Source: Bacteroidota bacterium (GTDB lineage: Bacteria > Bacteroidota > JABWAT01). Taken from it: DNA of 64,000 nucleotides. Every line of letters begins with the position of its first letter. Position 1 is the stretch's first letter. Both the position numbers and the translations under genes were made by a program. The notes beneath the pieces were generated by a model, which saw nothing but the letters and a program-made list of their open reading frames with translations, was not told where the DNA came from and searched no databases. The DNA is taken from assembly GCA_013360915.1 (NCBI GenBank), contig JABWAT010000001.1:379259-443258 (forward strand), written 5' to 3'. Shown piece after piece: positions 53,606-63,320 of this stretch.

Positions 53606-55738
53606 TCAGTAGACAATCACCATTTCATCCAGCAGGTTTTTTGCACCTGAGAATTTATCAAGGACAAAAAGGACATAACGGCTGTCTACGGCAATGGTAC
53701 GGTTAATGGAATTTTCAAATTTCCAGTCACCGGTGAGTGCTTCCCAAACGCCATCGAATGCACAACCGATCAGTTCACCATTTCCATTGATCACAGGACT
53801 TCCACTGTTTCCACCGGTGATATCATTGGTTGTCAGAAAGGCAACCGGAACATCCTTTAACCTGTTATCGACCCATTTTCCCAGATCTTTATTCTGATAC
53901 AGGGAAATCAGTTTCGGATGGTTTTTAAATGGCTCTTCTCCAGATTCCTTATCGATGACACCTTTGAAAACGGTTTGGGATTTGTAAACCACCGCATCGC
54001 GTGGTTCATATCCTCTGACCGATCCGTAAGTAAAACGCAGAGTAAAGTTCGCATCCGGATACAGGTATTCCCCTCTGAAACCGGCAAGCGCATCGATGTA
54101 CTTTTTGCGCAGGTCACTGATTTTTAAATTGAAGTCCTGCTCGAATTTGGAAAAGGCACTGGTTTCAGCATTCAGTGCACGGGCCAGACGGACAGCAACC
54201 GGAACGGCCTCGCCGCCTTTCACAACTGCATCGATAAATGATATCACTGAAACCGAATCAGCCGAAGGCAAACTTTTAACAACGGCAGATGCAAGACCGG
54301 CAACAGCTTCTTCCATGGATTTGCCGGTTCCCAGCAAGGCTTTCATGTCGGCAGACTGCTGATCGGCAGGCAGGGAATAATAAAGGGTCAGAACATTCCG
54401 AAGCACATTTTTCTCGAGTTCCTGACGCACCATGGCTGCACTGCCCGTGTATTTCGCCACCAGTGAGGATTTTTCAGCCGGAGTCATTTCCTTTCCGGTG
54501 ACGGCCTTATCAAGACCATTGGCCAACGGAAACCATCTGGAACGGGTCGGCCACCTTGCAATGGTCGACTTTTTATACATCGGGCTCATTTCTTTATACA
54601 ATGCATCGATATCGGAAAGAATGGTGCCATACTTTTCCTGTCTGGCCTTGTCTTTGGAAACCCACTCGCTGAACGCTTTTTCAGACTGACGTTTTTCTTC
54701 AATCAAACCGTTTTTCTTAAGACCAGCCACATTTCCCTGAAAATTCTTAATGGTGTTCAGGAATCCTTTGATGTTGCTGGCATATTCGATTTCCAATTCC
54801 ACATTGTTTTTCGTGGCCTCTTCCATTCCTTTGATGGAAGCATCGAGAAGGCTGATGGTTACCGGATAGTTATAATCCAGTGCAAACGCCGTTTCAAAAG
54901 ACGTCCGGTAACGGGTGGTCCGGCCAGGATATCCCATGATAAAGGTGAAATCCTCATCCTTGATGCCTTTGGCAGAGATTTTCAGGAAACGTCCGGGCAC
55001 GTAAGGTACATTGTCTTTGCTGTAGGCGGCACTGGTTTTTCCATCAGGAGACATGTAGGCACGAAGGAAGGAGAAATCACCCGTGTGACGTGGCCACATC
55101 CAGTTATCGGTTTCGCCGCCATATTCACCGATCGACCGGGGAGGCGCGTACACCAGCCGGATATCATTGAAGAAGCGGTAAACCACCAGCGTGTATTCGT
55201 TGCCCTCATTCATGATCATTACATCAGCGGTGCGTTCGGGGAACGAGGTGTGAGATTTTGCCAGGCTTTCAAAAATGGCTTTTCTGGCAAGGGCTGGTGT
55301 GCTGAATGATTTGGCGGTATCGAGCGCAGCCAGCACCTTCGCTGTCACATCCTCCATCCACTCGGTAACCTGCCCGGTATAAGTCGATTTCAGTTCACCT
55401 GAAATCGTGGCGGCATGGAATCCTTCCTCGAGCAGATTCAGTGACTCGGTTGAATTTTCACGAATGGCCCCGAATGCAACGTGATGATTGGTGAGAATGA
55501 GACCTTTTGCAGATACGAATTCACCGGTTCCGCCAATGTTCAGTCTGATGATGGCGTGGTTCAACCCTTTCTGTGAATCGGAATTCATGATTTCATCGGC
55601 TTTCAGATTCAAGCCCATTTTCTTCAATTTTTTCCAATCCAGTTTATCCAGCCGGTTCGGAAGAAACATGCCCTCATCGGCCAGTGCAACAGTCAGATGC
55701 CCGACCAGAATCAACAAGAGGACCAATCCTTTTTTCAT
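53606..55738 (-). CDS. S46 family dipeptidyl-peptidase, DPP7-like
   Basis: 710 aa with a signal peptide (1-20, VALA|DEG). Catalytic His in LILTNHHVAFG (His85/86) and Ser645 in GGNSGSPVINGNG identify the S46 family (DPP7/DPP11). The residue 18 positions after the catalytic Ser is Gly663 (CAFDGVWEA), as in DPP7 with hydrophobic preference; DPP11 has Arg there. Periplasmic enzyme that trims dipeptides from the N-terminus of peptides, feeding amino acid catabolism, which fits the two glutamate dehydrogenases. GGAG before ATG 55738; own terminator, so monocistronic. Confidence 0.93.
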   Translation of the reverse strand: MKKGLVLLLILVGHLTVALADEGMFLPNRLDKLDWKKLKKMGLNLKADEIMNSDSQKGLNHAIIRLNIGGTGEFVSAKGLILTNHHVAFGAIRENSTESLNLLEEGFHAATISGELKSTYTGQVTEWMEDVTAKVLAALDTAKSFSTPALARKAIFESLAKSHTSFPERTADVMIMNEGNEYTLVVYRFFNDIRLVYAPPRSIGEYGGETDNWMWPRHTGDFSFLRAYMSPDGKTSAAYSKDNVPYVPGRFLKISAKGIKDEDFTFIMGYPGRTTRYRTSFETAFALDYNYPVTISLLDASIKGMEEATKNNVELEIEYASNIKGFLNTIKNFQGNVAGLKKNGLIEEKRQSEKAFSEWVSKDKARQEKYGTILSDIDALYKEMSPMYKKSTIARWPTRSRWFPLANGLDKAVTGKEMTPAEKSSLVAKYTGSAAMVRQELEKNVLRNVLTLYYSLPADQQSADMKALLGTGKSMEEAVAGLASAVVKSLPSADSVSVISFIDAVVKGGEAVPVAVRLARALNAETSAFSKFEQDFNLKISDLRKKYIDALAGFRGEYLYPDANFTLRFTYGSVRGYEPRDAVVYKSQTVFKGVIDKESGEEPFKNHPKLISLYQNKDLGKWVDNRLKDVPVAFLTTNDITGGNSGSPVINGNGELIGCAFDGVWEALTGDWKFENSINRTIAVDSRYVLFVLDKFSGAKNLLDEMVIVY

Positions 55739-55874
55739 AAAACAGTCTCCAGGTTTAATAGAAAAACCGGCTCACAGATATCCTGATCTGGGTTAAAAAC
55801 CGGTTTGAGCCTGTAAAATTAAAAAAAAAGGCTCATTTTAGTGGTTTATCCATCATTAAAAGATCTTAGTGTAC

Positions 55875-58481
55875 ATGGCCGGACGCACCGAAACTCCCCT
55901 GATGGCACAATATGCCTCGATCAAGGCAAAATATCCCGACGTGGTTCTCCTGTTCAGGGTGGGAGATTTTTACGAAACCTTTGAAGAGGACGCCAAAACC
56001 TGTTCACGGGTCCTTGGAATCACGCTGACCAAACGATCAAACGGGGCTGCAGGGGAAACACCTCTGGCCGGATTCCCTTTTCATTCGGTGGATACTTACC
56101 TGCCAAGACTTGTCAGTGCCGGTTTAAGGGTTGCCATCTGCGAACAGCTTGAAGATCCAAAGCTGACAAAAACTCTCGTGAAAAGAGATGTTGTGGAGGT
56201 CGTGACTCCGGGTGTTACTTTTTCAGACAAACTGCTCGATCACCGCTCCAATCATTACCTGGCTTCCCTGACTCCCGGACCTGATCGCTCGGGTCTGGCT
56301 TTTTGCGATGCCTCCACCGGTGAATTCTTCTGCTATGAAGGGACCAGCGACCAGATCAGTGGTATTCTTGAAATGCTTCAGGTCAAGGAAATTCTCATTC
56401 CGAGACGCAGCAAACTGGTTCCTTCCCTGTCTTATAAGACTGTTCAGACAGAAAGGGATGACTGGATCTTCACCCCTCAGTTTGGCAGGGACGAGTTGAT
56501 CAGACATTTTAAAACGCATTCCCTGCGGGCATTCGGACTGGAAGAATTGCCGCTTGCAACCGCTTCTGCAGGTGCTATCATTCATTACCTGTATGAAAAT
56601 CAGAAAGAAAACCTGGGGCACTTCAGGAAACTGGCCGTCTACCATCCGGAAGCATATATGGTGCTCGATGGTTCCACCAAACGAAACCTTGAACTGATCT
56701 CTTCCATGGCCGATGGTCAGACCTTCGGAACCCTGATTTCCATCCTGGATGAAACGGAAACCCCCATGGGTGCCCGGATGCTGAAAAAATGGCTCTTTCA
56801 GCCTCTGATTCAGACTAGCCCGATACAAGCACGTCTCGATTCGGTTCAGGCCTTTTATGAAAATAAAACCCTGAGGAATGAAGTCAGGGCTTTGCTCGCG
56901 AGCATTGCCGACCTGGAACGTTTGGCTACAAAAGTCAGCATGGGGAAAATCACCCCACGGGAACTGGTCACCCTCAAACGGTCCCTCTCCGAACTTCCCC
57001 TTCTGAAAAAAACCCTTTCAGATTCTGCGTCAGCCTTTATTTCTGATCTGGCCACTCCGCTGACCCTGTTTCCGGAACTGGTAAACCGGATCGAACAAAC
57101 CCTGGTGGATGATCCTCCTGCCAGTATCACAGAAGGCGGACTGATCCGCCCGGGATTCAGCAACGATCTGGATGAAATCCGTGCCATGGCCAATGACGGG
57201 AAAGCCTGGATATCGCGGCTGCAGCAGGAAGAGCGGGACCGCACCGGCATCCAATCTCTGAAAATCAACTTCAATTCAGTTTTTGGTTATTACATCGAAA
57301 TCACCAAAACCCATCTCGAGAAAGTTCCGGCCAGTTACATTCGCAAGCAAACCATGGTGAACGCAGAACGGTTTATCACACCCGAGCTGAAAGAAACCGA
57401 AGAAAAACTGCTTCATGCCGAAACACGAATGAATGAATTGGAACAGTCCCTCTTTCTTCAATTACGACAGGAAATTGCCCAATCAACAGAAGCACTTCAG
57501 CAAACGGCACATCAACTGGCCACCATCGATTGTCTGGCTAATTTTGCCCACATTGCTGTCCGTCGTCATTATACCAAACCGGTGGTTAATGACAGCGATC
57601 TCATCGACATAAGGGATGGTCGTCACCCGGTCATTGAGACCCTGCTTCCGCCCGGCGATTCCTATGTTCCCAATGATGTGATTCTGAAAGGAACGGAAGA
57701 GCAGATTCTGATCATCACCGGCCCGAACATGAGCGGAAAGTCGAGTTACCTGCGGCAGACCGGTCTGATTGTCCTGATGGCTCAGGTGGGCTCGTTTGTG
57801 CCGGCATCATCGGCCTCGGTTGGTGTTGTGGACCGGATTTTCACCCGTGTGGGAGCAAGTGACAACCTTGCAGCTGGCGAGTCAACCTTTCTGGTCGAAA
57901 TGAACGAAACCGCCAATATTCTCAACCATGCCACCGACCGGTCCCTGATTTTACTGGATGAAATCGGGAGAGGAACCTCTACCTATGACGGATTGTCGAT
58001 TGCCTGGAGCCTGTGCGAATATCTGCACGACCACTCCAGGGCCCGGACGTTATTTGCCACACACTATCACGAATTAAACGAACTGGCAAGCACCTTCACC
58101 CGTATCCGCAATTTTAACGTGGAAGTGAGAGAATACGGTGACAAGGTCATTTTTCTGAGAAAAATCATTCCGGGGGGTGCGGACCACTCATACGGGATAC
58201 ACGTGGCCCAGCTGGCTGGTCTTCCGGAGCCCCTTATTTCCAGAGCAAGGATTATTCTGCGTGAGCTGGAGGAAGGCTCTTTTATCAGTCACCAGACCTC
58301 ATCAAAAAATCCCCCGGCAGATGGAGGATTTCAAATGACCCTGTTTGATGTGCGTGAAGCACCCATTATTGAAGCACTGTTAAAAACCGATGTCAACCGG
58401 TTGGCACCGGTCGAGGCATTGCTCAAACTGAATGATCTGATCTCCATGGCCCGCGCAGCCATGAAGAAAAAGCGGAGTTAA
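55875..58481 (+). CDS. mutS: DNA mismatch repair protein MutS
   Basis: 868 aa from ATG 55875 (an in-frame GTG at 55869 is possible). Mismatch-binding F32-Y-E34, the lever and clamp region, ATPase Walker A GPNMSGKSSYLRQ and Walker B LILLDEIGRGTSTYDG, and the C-terminal dimerisation helix. Recognises mismatches and recruits MutL. Full length, no damage visible. It converges with the membrane protein gene at 58478, with overlapping stop codons (TTAA). Confidence 0.97.
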   Translation: MAGRTETPLMAQYASIKAKYPDVVLLFRVGDFYETFEEDAKTCSRVLGITLTKRSNGAAGETPLAGFPFHSVDTYLPRLVSAGLRVAICEQLEDPKLTKTLVKRDVVEVVTPGVTFSDKLLDHRSNHYLASLTPGPDRSGLAFCDASTGEFFCYEGTSDQISGILEMLQVKEILIPRRSKLVPSLSYKTVQTERDDWIFTPQFGRDELIRHFKTHSLRAFGLEELPLATASAGAIIHYLYENQKENLGHFRKLAVYHPEAYMVLDGSTKRNLELISSMADGQTFGTLISILDETETPMGARMLKKWLFQPLIQTSPIQARLDSVQAFYENKTLRNEVRALLASIADLERLATKVSMGKITPRELVTLKRSLSELPLLKKTLSDSASAFISDLATPLTLFPELVNRIEQTLVDDPPASITEGGLIRPGFSNDLDEIRAMANDGKAWISRLQQEERDRTGIQSLKINFNSVFGYYIEITKTHLEKVPASYIRKQTMVNAERFITPELKETEEKLLHAETRMNELEQSLFLQLRQEIAQSTEALQQTAHQLATIDCLANFAHIAVRRHYTKPVVNDSDLIDIRDGRHPVIETLLPPGDSYVPNDVILKGTEEQILIITGPNMSGKSSYLRQTGLIVLMAQVGSFVPASSASVGVVDRIFTRVGASDNLAAGESTFLVEMNETANILNHATDRSLILLDEIGRGTSTYDGLSIAWSLCEYLHDHSRARTLFATHYHELNELASTFTRIRNFNVEVREYGDKVIFLRKIIPGGADHSYGIHVAQLAGLPEPLISRARIILRELEEGSFISHQTSSKNPPADGGFQMTLFDVREAPIIEALLKTDVNRLAPVEALLKLNDLISMARAAMKKKRS

Positions 58482-58954
58482 GGTTGGGCGGGTAACTGTC
58501 CGTTTGTCTGGGCTGTTCTGATCAATCCGCCTATCATGCTGAAAAATCCATATAACAATGAAAGAAACAACACCGGAATCAGGACATACGGAAAACTGAA
58601 TAACTCGGCCAGGGGCGGCAATCCTGCATCTGCTCCGGTCATTAACCCATATTGAGTAAATGCCTCTTTCATCTGTGTTTCCACCTGACTGAAACCAACC
58701 AACTGCATCAGAGCAGAGGTGATTAGAGTATAGATAACGGCCGCCACCACCCCGCTTAGCACTCCGGTCAATGCACCTTCCGATAAGGATAACCGGTCAC
58801 CTGTGAACCGCTCTCTGAAATAGACAGCCATGTATCCCCCAAAAATGTAGCCAGCACAAAACAGAAAGTTTATCAGGTTGATCACAGGCAAAATGGCAAT
58901 CAGCGTTGAAATTCCACTACCGGCCAGGATGGCCTTGGTCTTCTGGTCAAACAT
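58478..58954 (-). CDS. Small integral membrane protein, unknown
   Basis: 158 aa with about four TM helices (TLIAILPVINLINFLFCAG, YMAVYF region, GVLSGVVAAVIYTLI, YVLIPVLFLSLLYGFFSMI) and glycine-rich packing. Resembles uncharacterised DUF4199/DUF5518-like membrane proteins, not certain. AAGGGA before ATG 58954; it overlaps the DUF2085 gene by 8 nt, so co-translated. Confidence 0.7.
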   Translation of the reverse strand: MFDQKTKAILAGSGISTLIAILPVINLINFLFCAGYIFGGYMAVYFRERFTGDRLSLSEGALTGVLSGVVAAVIYTLITSALMQLVGFSQVETQMKEAFTQYGLMTGADAGLPPLAELFSFPYVLIPVLFLSLLYGFFSMIGGLIRTAQTNGQLPAQP

Positions 58955-59402
58955 AACGGACTTCCCTTTTTAAACGCTGAATAATCACCATGCCGGTTAA
59001 CAGACCAAACAAACTCCCGGTCACGATTCTTAGCAGCAGATCAGGAGATTTAATCTGGAGAACATTCAGGCCGACATCCAATCCCATGAGGATGCCTGCA
59101 CCTGTCATCCATGCCGGCGAAAGTAACGGCAGGTTGGCTGCAAACCAAACCACGGCCGTCCCGGTCAGAAAACCAAGATACATGGCGGTGCAGCGGCAGC
59201 AAACAGGAAGGAACACCTCATTCAGCTGGCAGCTGGCCTCTGGCAGTTGATGGCAAACCGGACTCAGAAAGAGACGCACCCAACCGGCCCATTCCGCAGA
59301 AATGAAAGGAACCGACCAGATGAGACCATTCAGAACCAACCAGGCAATGACCCAGATGGGAACCCATGGCACCATTATCTGCTTAGAGAAGTTGCCGGGC
59401 AT
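58947..59402 (-). CDS. DUF2085 family membrane protein
   Basis: 151 aa, about four TM helices. The DUF2085 signature is present: CHQLPEASC (C50, H51, C58) and CCRCTAMYLGFLTG (C68, C69, C71), a conserved Cys/His set that could bind a metal at the membrane. Function unknown. AAAGGA before ATG 59402. The only recognisable partner is the membrane protein immediately downstream. Confidence 0.82.
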   Translation of the reverse strand: MPGNFSKQIMVPWVPIWVIAWLVLNGLIWSVPFISAEWAGWVRLFLSPVCHQLPEASCQLNEVFLPVCCRCTAMYLGFLTGTAVVWFAANLPLLSPAWMTGAGILMGLDVGLNVLQIKSPDLLLRIVTGSLFGLLTGMVIIQRLKREVRYV

Positions 59403-59452
59403 GGATTTCCTTTTACCTTGTCTTTATACCCGAAAATAGCGAATTTGAACCT

Positions 59453-60460
59453 ATGATTAAATCTGCACTTACCTTCAGCTTTCTGATCGCCTGCGCATCA
59501 GGACTTCATGCACAGTCTTTTACAAAATATGCCGGTGAGTTTATGGCCGGTGGCACTGGTGCCCGTTATCTGGGGATGGGTAACTCGGCCGTATCCCTTA
59601 CCAATGATGCCTACGCGGTTTACTGGAATCCGGCCGGATTGATCCACGTGAACAACACCCAGCTCGCGGTCATGCATGCAGAACGGTTTTCTGGATTGGT
59701 CTCCTTGGATTTTGTGTCGGTGGCAGTGCCCTGGCAGGAACGGTACAGCATTGGTCTGGGTGTTCTCCGGTCCGGAGTGGATGATCTTCCTGATACCCGC
59801 GATGGATGGGACTTTAATCTGAACCGGCCCAAAACCGGATTTGTACCAAGTTATTTTAATGCCGCAGATTATGTATTCTATGGTTCCTTTGCTGCTCAGG
59901 ACCTGATGTTCTGGCCGGTGGGATTTACCGCAAAATACATCTACCGTTCTTACGGTTCAGTAGCGGGCGCATGGGGCATCGGCCTTGATGCCGGAACCCA
60001 GAAAAAGGGCGTGTTTTTCGATAATCTCACTGTCGGTATTGTCCTGCGTGATATTACTTCAACCCTGATTGTCTGGGAATCGGGAACCAGCGAACTCATA
60101 CCGCCTTCTGCTGAGACAGGCGTTTCTGCTGAATTCGACTTACCGGTTGGCTCCCTGCTGGTGGCCGCAGGTGTAATCAACCGTCTGGAAAACCGACGCT
60201 CAACTGCACAATTTAACTGGGGCGCACTTTCCCATGATTTCAAGGCCGGGGCTGAATGGCAATACAGGCAAACGCTGGCACTCCGTGCCGGATACAATGA
60301 ACTTGAGCGGGTGAATTTGGGCGCCGGGTTCAGGTTGCAAACCCTTTGGATTGATTATGCCTTCGAACATTTTTCCGGTGATCTCGATCTGGGTAACAGC
60401 CACCGGATCAGCGTAACATTTGACCTGAACCGATTGGGTCCCACACGTAACGTCGAATAA
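59453..60460 (+). CDS. PorV/PorQ family outer membrane protein
   Basis: 335 aa with signal peptide (about 1-20, GLHA|QSF). The N-terminal GEFMAGGTGARYLGMGNS followed by NDAYAVYWNPAGL is the hallmark of the PorV/PorQ (UPF0164/FadL-like) beta-barrel family. PorV in type IX secretion shuttles cargo to the attachment complex. No other T9SS gene is visible here and many FCB genomes have several PorV-like proteins, so a specific T9SS role is not claimed. Divergent from the DUF2085 gene with a 50-nt gap. Confidence 0.85.
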   Translation: MIKSALTFSFLIACASGLHAQSFTKYAGEFMAGGTGARYLGMGNSAVSLTNDAYAVYWNPAGLIHVNNTQLAVMHAERFSGLVSLDFVSVAVPWQERYSIGLGVLRSGVDDLPDTRDGWDFNLNRPKTGFVPSYFNAADYVFYGSFAAQDLMFWPVGFTAKYIYRSYGSVAGAWGIGLDAGTQKKGVFFDNLTVGIVLRDITSTLIVWESGTSELIPPSAETGVSAEFDLPVGSLLVAAGVINRLENRRSTAQFNWGALSHDFKAGAEWQYRQTLALRAGYNELERVNLGAGFRLQTLWIDYAFEHFSGDLDLGNSHRISVTFDLNRLGPTRNVE

Positions 60461-60486
60461 AAAAAGGCCGGTTACCCGGCCTTTTT
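60461..60486. terminator. Bidirectional terminator between the PorV-like gene and the cyclase
   Basis: 11-bp stem AAAAAGGCCGG/CCGGCCTTTTT (60461-60471, 60476-60486) with loop TTAC, T-tracts on both strands, placed between convergent stops at 60460 and 60489. Confidence 0.92.
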
Positions 60487-60488
60487 TA

Positions 60489-63251
60489 TCATTTGTGTTT
60501 CATCACATACACGCCCGACCAATCTGCGCCCGGCGGGTTCTCCTTAAATTCCTTCGACCGTTTAATATACGTTTTTGAAGGACCATCCTCGGGTTCAATC
60601 GTTAAGGCCTCCTGGAATTTTGCAACTGCAGCATCCCATTGCTGTGAATAGTACAACCGGAGTCCATCGTTGTAAACCTTCACCAGAGCATCCATCTGAG
60701 TATATTCACCACCATCGGTCCGGTCGGCCATTAGCTCATAAACGGTAACCGGTTTGGTTTTTCCTTTCACCTGCAGCAGATCGAGCTGACGGCAGATGAA
60801 CTCTTCCTTGACGTACTCATAGGTGAATTCAGAAATCATGACCAGGGTATCAAATTCCTTGTTCGCCGGTTCGAGCCGTGCAGCAAGGTTGACCGAATCG
60901 CCCATTACCGTGTAGTTAAAACGGCTCGAAGAACCCATGTTTCCAACGACCATCGCTCCCGTATTGACCCCAAAGCGTGCAATGAGACGGGGAAATCCCT
61001 GTGCCACCCACTGATCGGCAAGCAGCCTCAGTTTGGCCTGCTGTTTCATCACAGCACGGCAACAACGGATTGCATGGTCCTCCTGAGCAATCGGCGCACC
61101 CCAGAAGGCCATGATGGCATCACCAATGTATTTATCCAGCGTTCCGCCGTCTTTCAGGATGATTTCAGTCATCGATCCGAGATATTCATTCAGAAGATCC
61201 ACCAACGCCTCAGGTGTGAGCATTTCAGAAATGGTGGTGAACCCAGACAAATCCGAAAACATCACCGTCAGGGTCACTTTCTCTCCGCCCAACCTCACCG
61301 CCTCTGGATTTTCCAGCATTTTGTCAACCACTTCCTTGTTCACATAATGGCTGAAAACACCTTTGATCACTTTCTTTTGCTGGCTCTCAGTCAGATACTG
61401 ATAGGCAATTGACCCGACATATCCCAGAAAGATAGATGCAATAAGTGGTACAATTTTCATCATGACCAGGTATTCATTAAAAACAAACTGGGCCAGTACC
61501 ATTACCAGCCAGGAAGCAAGAACGACAAACAAAATATTGGCAAACTCGGTTGTGACTTCATGGTCGAGTTTATTACGGTGAAACATCCAGGTGATAAAAC
61601 CAGCCAGTACCCCTGCAACCGAATACGGGATCATAAAATACAGGAAGGATTTCAGGGTGGCTGGTTCGATCCAATAGGGGAAGAGAATCATATCCTCATA
61701 CTCCATAATCATCACCAGAATGATATAGGCGGCCAGATAAATCACTGCATAGACAAAAACGAAATTGACAATATTGAAAAACCACGTACTCTTGACCTTC
61801 AGGTGCTTGATTCCGGTGGTCGCAATAAAAATCAGATAGGCGGCAATAAACAGGACCAGGAACAGGACCCAATCCGGCATCGGTCGAACATTGTTTCCAT
61901 CCAGCAGATTCTGAACAGCCGTTGCGTGGATCTCCACTCCATAGGTCAGGTTGGATTGGCGTGCATCCCCTTTCCTCATTGGAATGGCAAGCATGTCCTT
62001 GTCTTCCGGATTCGCTGACCCGACCAAAACAATTTTGTTTTTCAGAACCCCCGACTGAAGAATGGCCAGCTGATCATAGGCTGCAAGATCTTCATCAGTC
62101 AGATCCTCAAGAGCCTTCAGTTCCTTCGGACGGTTGGGATTGGCATTTCGTGACGACCATTCCGGATAGAGGCTTTCATCCTGCAGAATATCAAGAACAT
62201 CGGCTTCCATTTCATCGGCAAGCGCCTGGACCCGTGCCTTTTCGGCAGGCGTGATTCTTGAAGGATCGTTCAGAAAGGAATTCAGACTGTATTTTGAAGC
62301 CAGCCTTTTCATTTTGCTGTTATCGAAAAGGTCTTCGGCCCATTGGTTGTACAAGGTCTCATCGGCCAGAACAGAATCCTCGTGCACACCAAACTCATCT
62401 GCCAGAACTTCGGCGTTGATGCGCTCGTTCTTGGTAATCAGCAGAGAGTCATCCAGAACTTTATCCAGACCAATGTAGGTGAACGTCTGGGCAGGACCGT
62501 AGTAATTCAGAAAAACAGTATAGCCATCCCAGTTTGGTGCAGAATACTTGCCGACCTGAATCGTTTCATCCGTTTTATTGATGATGAATTCGTTATGATT
62601 TCGTCCCGATTCAATGTTGTCGATATATTGAACTATTTCGAAAGCAAAGGTGGGGAAAATCTGACCATTATTTGCCTGGTGAGTGATCGCATACCGCCGG
62701 TAAATGTTATCCCGGTCGGGTGGAACGTAGATCAGTCCAAGCTTGACACCAGCATCAATGTCATAAAAAATATTCCGCAGATACAAGGAATCCGAGGTCT
62801 TGATGTCATACCGGTCACCCGAAACACTTTCGGTTTCGGTCCGGCCGGCCAATACCACATTCTTATAGGACAGGAGGACTTCTCTGAGCAAGGAATCACT
62901 GGTGGTATTCGACATATCCACCCCGTCAAACAAAATATCAATTCCGATGGCAGAGGCACCAGCCCGGTTCATGTTTTGGATAAAGCGCGCATAGTAGGCG
63001 CGGGGAAACGGATAGTTATCGGGAATGTTGTCGATGGACTGGTCATCAATCCCGACAATCACCACGCGGGCCTGTTCGGTGAATCCCTGTACCGTACCCC
63101 GGCCTTCAAACCGTTGATCCACCGACTTGTTTTCAATGGTTTCAAATATGGTGGTAAAAGTAAACCAGTAAGCGATCAGGACAATTCCGATACTGATCAG
63201 CAATCCGGTAAAATATAAATTTTTAAACAGGTTACCCGGTTTTGATGCCAT
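60489..63251 (-). CDS. CHASE2-domain adenylate cyclase
   Basis: 920 aa. An N-terminal TM helix (about 13-35), a CHASE2 extracytoplasmic sensor (about 45-440), several TM helices (about 455-650) and a class III cyclase domain (about 659-850). Catalytic residues are intact: metal Asp667 (MFSDLSG) and Asp711 (YIGDAIMAF), adenine-selecting Lys707 and Asp785 (VMGDSVNLAARLE), transition-state Asn788 and Arg792; hence an active adenylate cyclase is predicted. The C-terminus (about 855-920) is a TPR-like segment. CHASE2 carries an insertion of about 130 residues (about 270-402). AAGGAG before ATG 63251. The cNMP-binding protein at 1589-2419 could be a receiver. Confidence 0.92.
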   Translation of the reverse strand: MASKPGNLFKNLYFTGLLISIGIVLIAYWFTFTTIFETIENKSVDQRFEGRGTVQGFTEQARVVIVGIDDQSIDNIPDNYPFPRAYYARFIQNMNRAGASAIGIDILFDGVDMSNTTSDSLLREVLLSYKNVVLAGRTETESVSGDRYDIKTSDSLYLRNIFYDIDAGVKLGLIYVPPDRDNIYRRYAITHQANNGQIFPTFAFEIVQYIDNIESGRNHNEFIINKTDETIQVGKYSAPNWDGYTVFLNYYGPAQTFTYIGLDKVLDDSLLITKNERINAEVLADEFGVHEDSVLADETLYNQWAEDLFDNSKMKRLASKYSLNSFLNDPSRITPAEKARVQALADEMEADVLDILQDESLYPEWSSRNANPNRPKELKALEDLTDEDLAAYDQLAILQSGVLKNKIVLVGSANPEDKDMLAIPMRKGDARQSNLTYGVEIHATAVQNLLDGNNVRPMPDWVLFLVLFIAAYLIFIATTGIKHLKVKSTWFFNIVNFVFVYAVIYLAAYIILVMIMEYEDMILFPYWIEPATLKSFLYFMIPYSVAGVLAGFITWMFHRNKLDHEVTTEFANILFVVLASWLVMVLAQFVFNEYLVMMKIVPLIASIFLGYVGSIAYQYLTESQQKKVIKGVFSHYVNKEVVDKMLENPEAVRLGGEKVTLTVMFSDLSGFTTISEMLTPEALVDLLNEYLGSMTEIILKDGGTLDKYIGDAIMAFWGAPIAQEDHAIRCCRAVMKQQAKLRLLADQWVAQGFPRLIARFGVNTGAMVVGNMGSSSRFNYTVMGDSVNLAARLEPANKEFDTLVMISEFTYEYVKEEFICRQLDLLQVKGKTKPVTVYELMADRTDGGEYTQMDALVKVYNDGLRLYYSQQWDAAVAKFQEALTIEPEDGPSKTYIKRSKEFKENPPGADWSGVYVMKHK

Positions 63252-63273
63252 GGTTGTCTCCTTGGTCAGGATG

Positions 63274-63302
63274 AAAAAAAACCCCGGTGGTTGCCGGGGT
63301 TT
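63274..63302 (-). terminator. Rho-independent terminator of the partial gene at the right edge
   Basis: 9-bp stem AAACCCCGG/CCGGGGTTT (63279-63287, 63294-63302), loop TGGTTG, then five T on the minus strand. Lies 18 nt past the stop of the partial gene at 63321 and 22 nt upstream of the cyclase start. Confidence 0.85.
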
Positions 63303-63320
63303 CTAACTAATTGTATCAGG

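Noticed and set aside
59453-60460. Full type IX secretion locus
   Set aside because: Only a PorV/PorQ-like gene is present; no porU, sov, porK-N or cargo C-terminal sorting domains are visible.
62343-63218. Plus-strand open frame of 291 codons opposite the CHASE2 region
   Set aside because: Antisense shadow of the cyclase gene whose motifs and codon use are clear.
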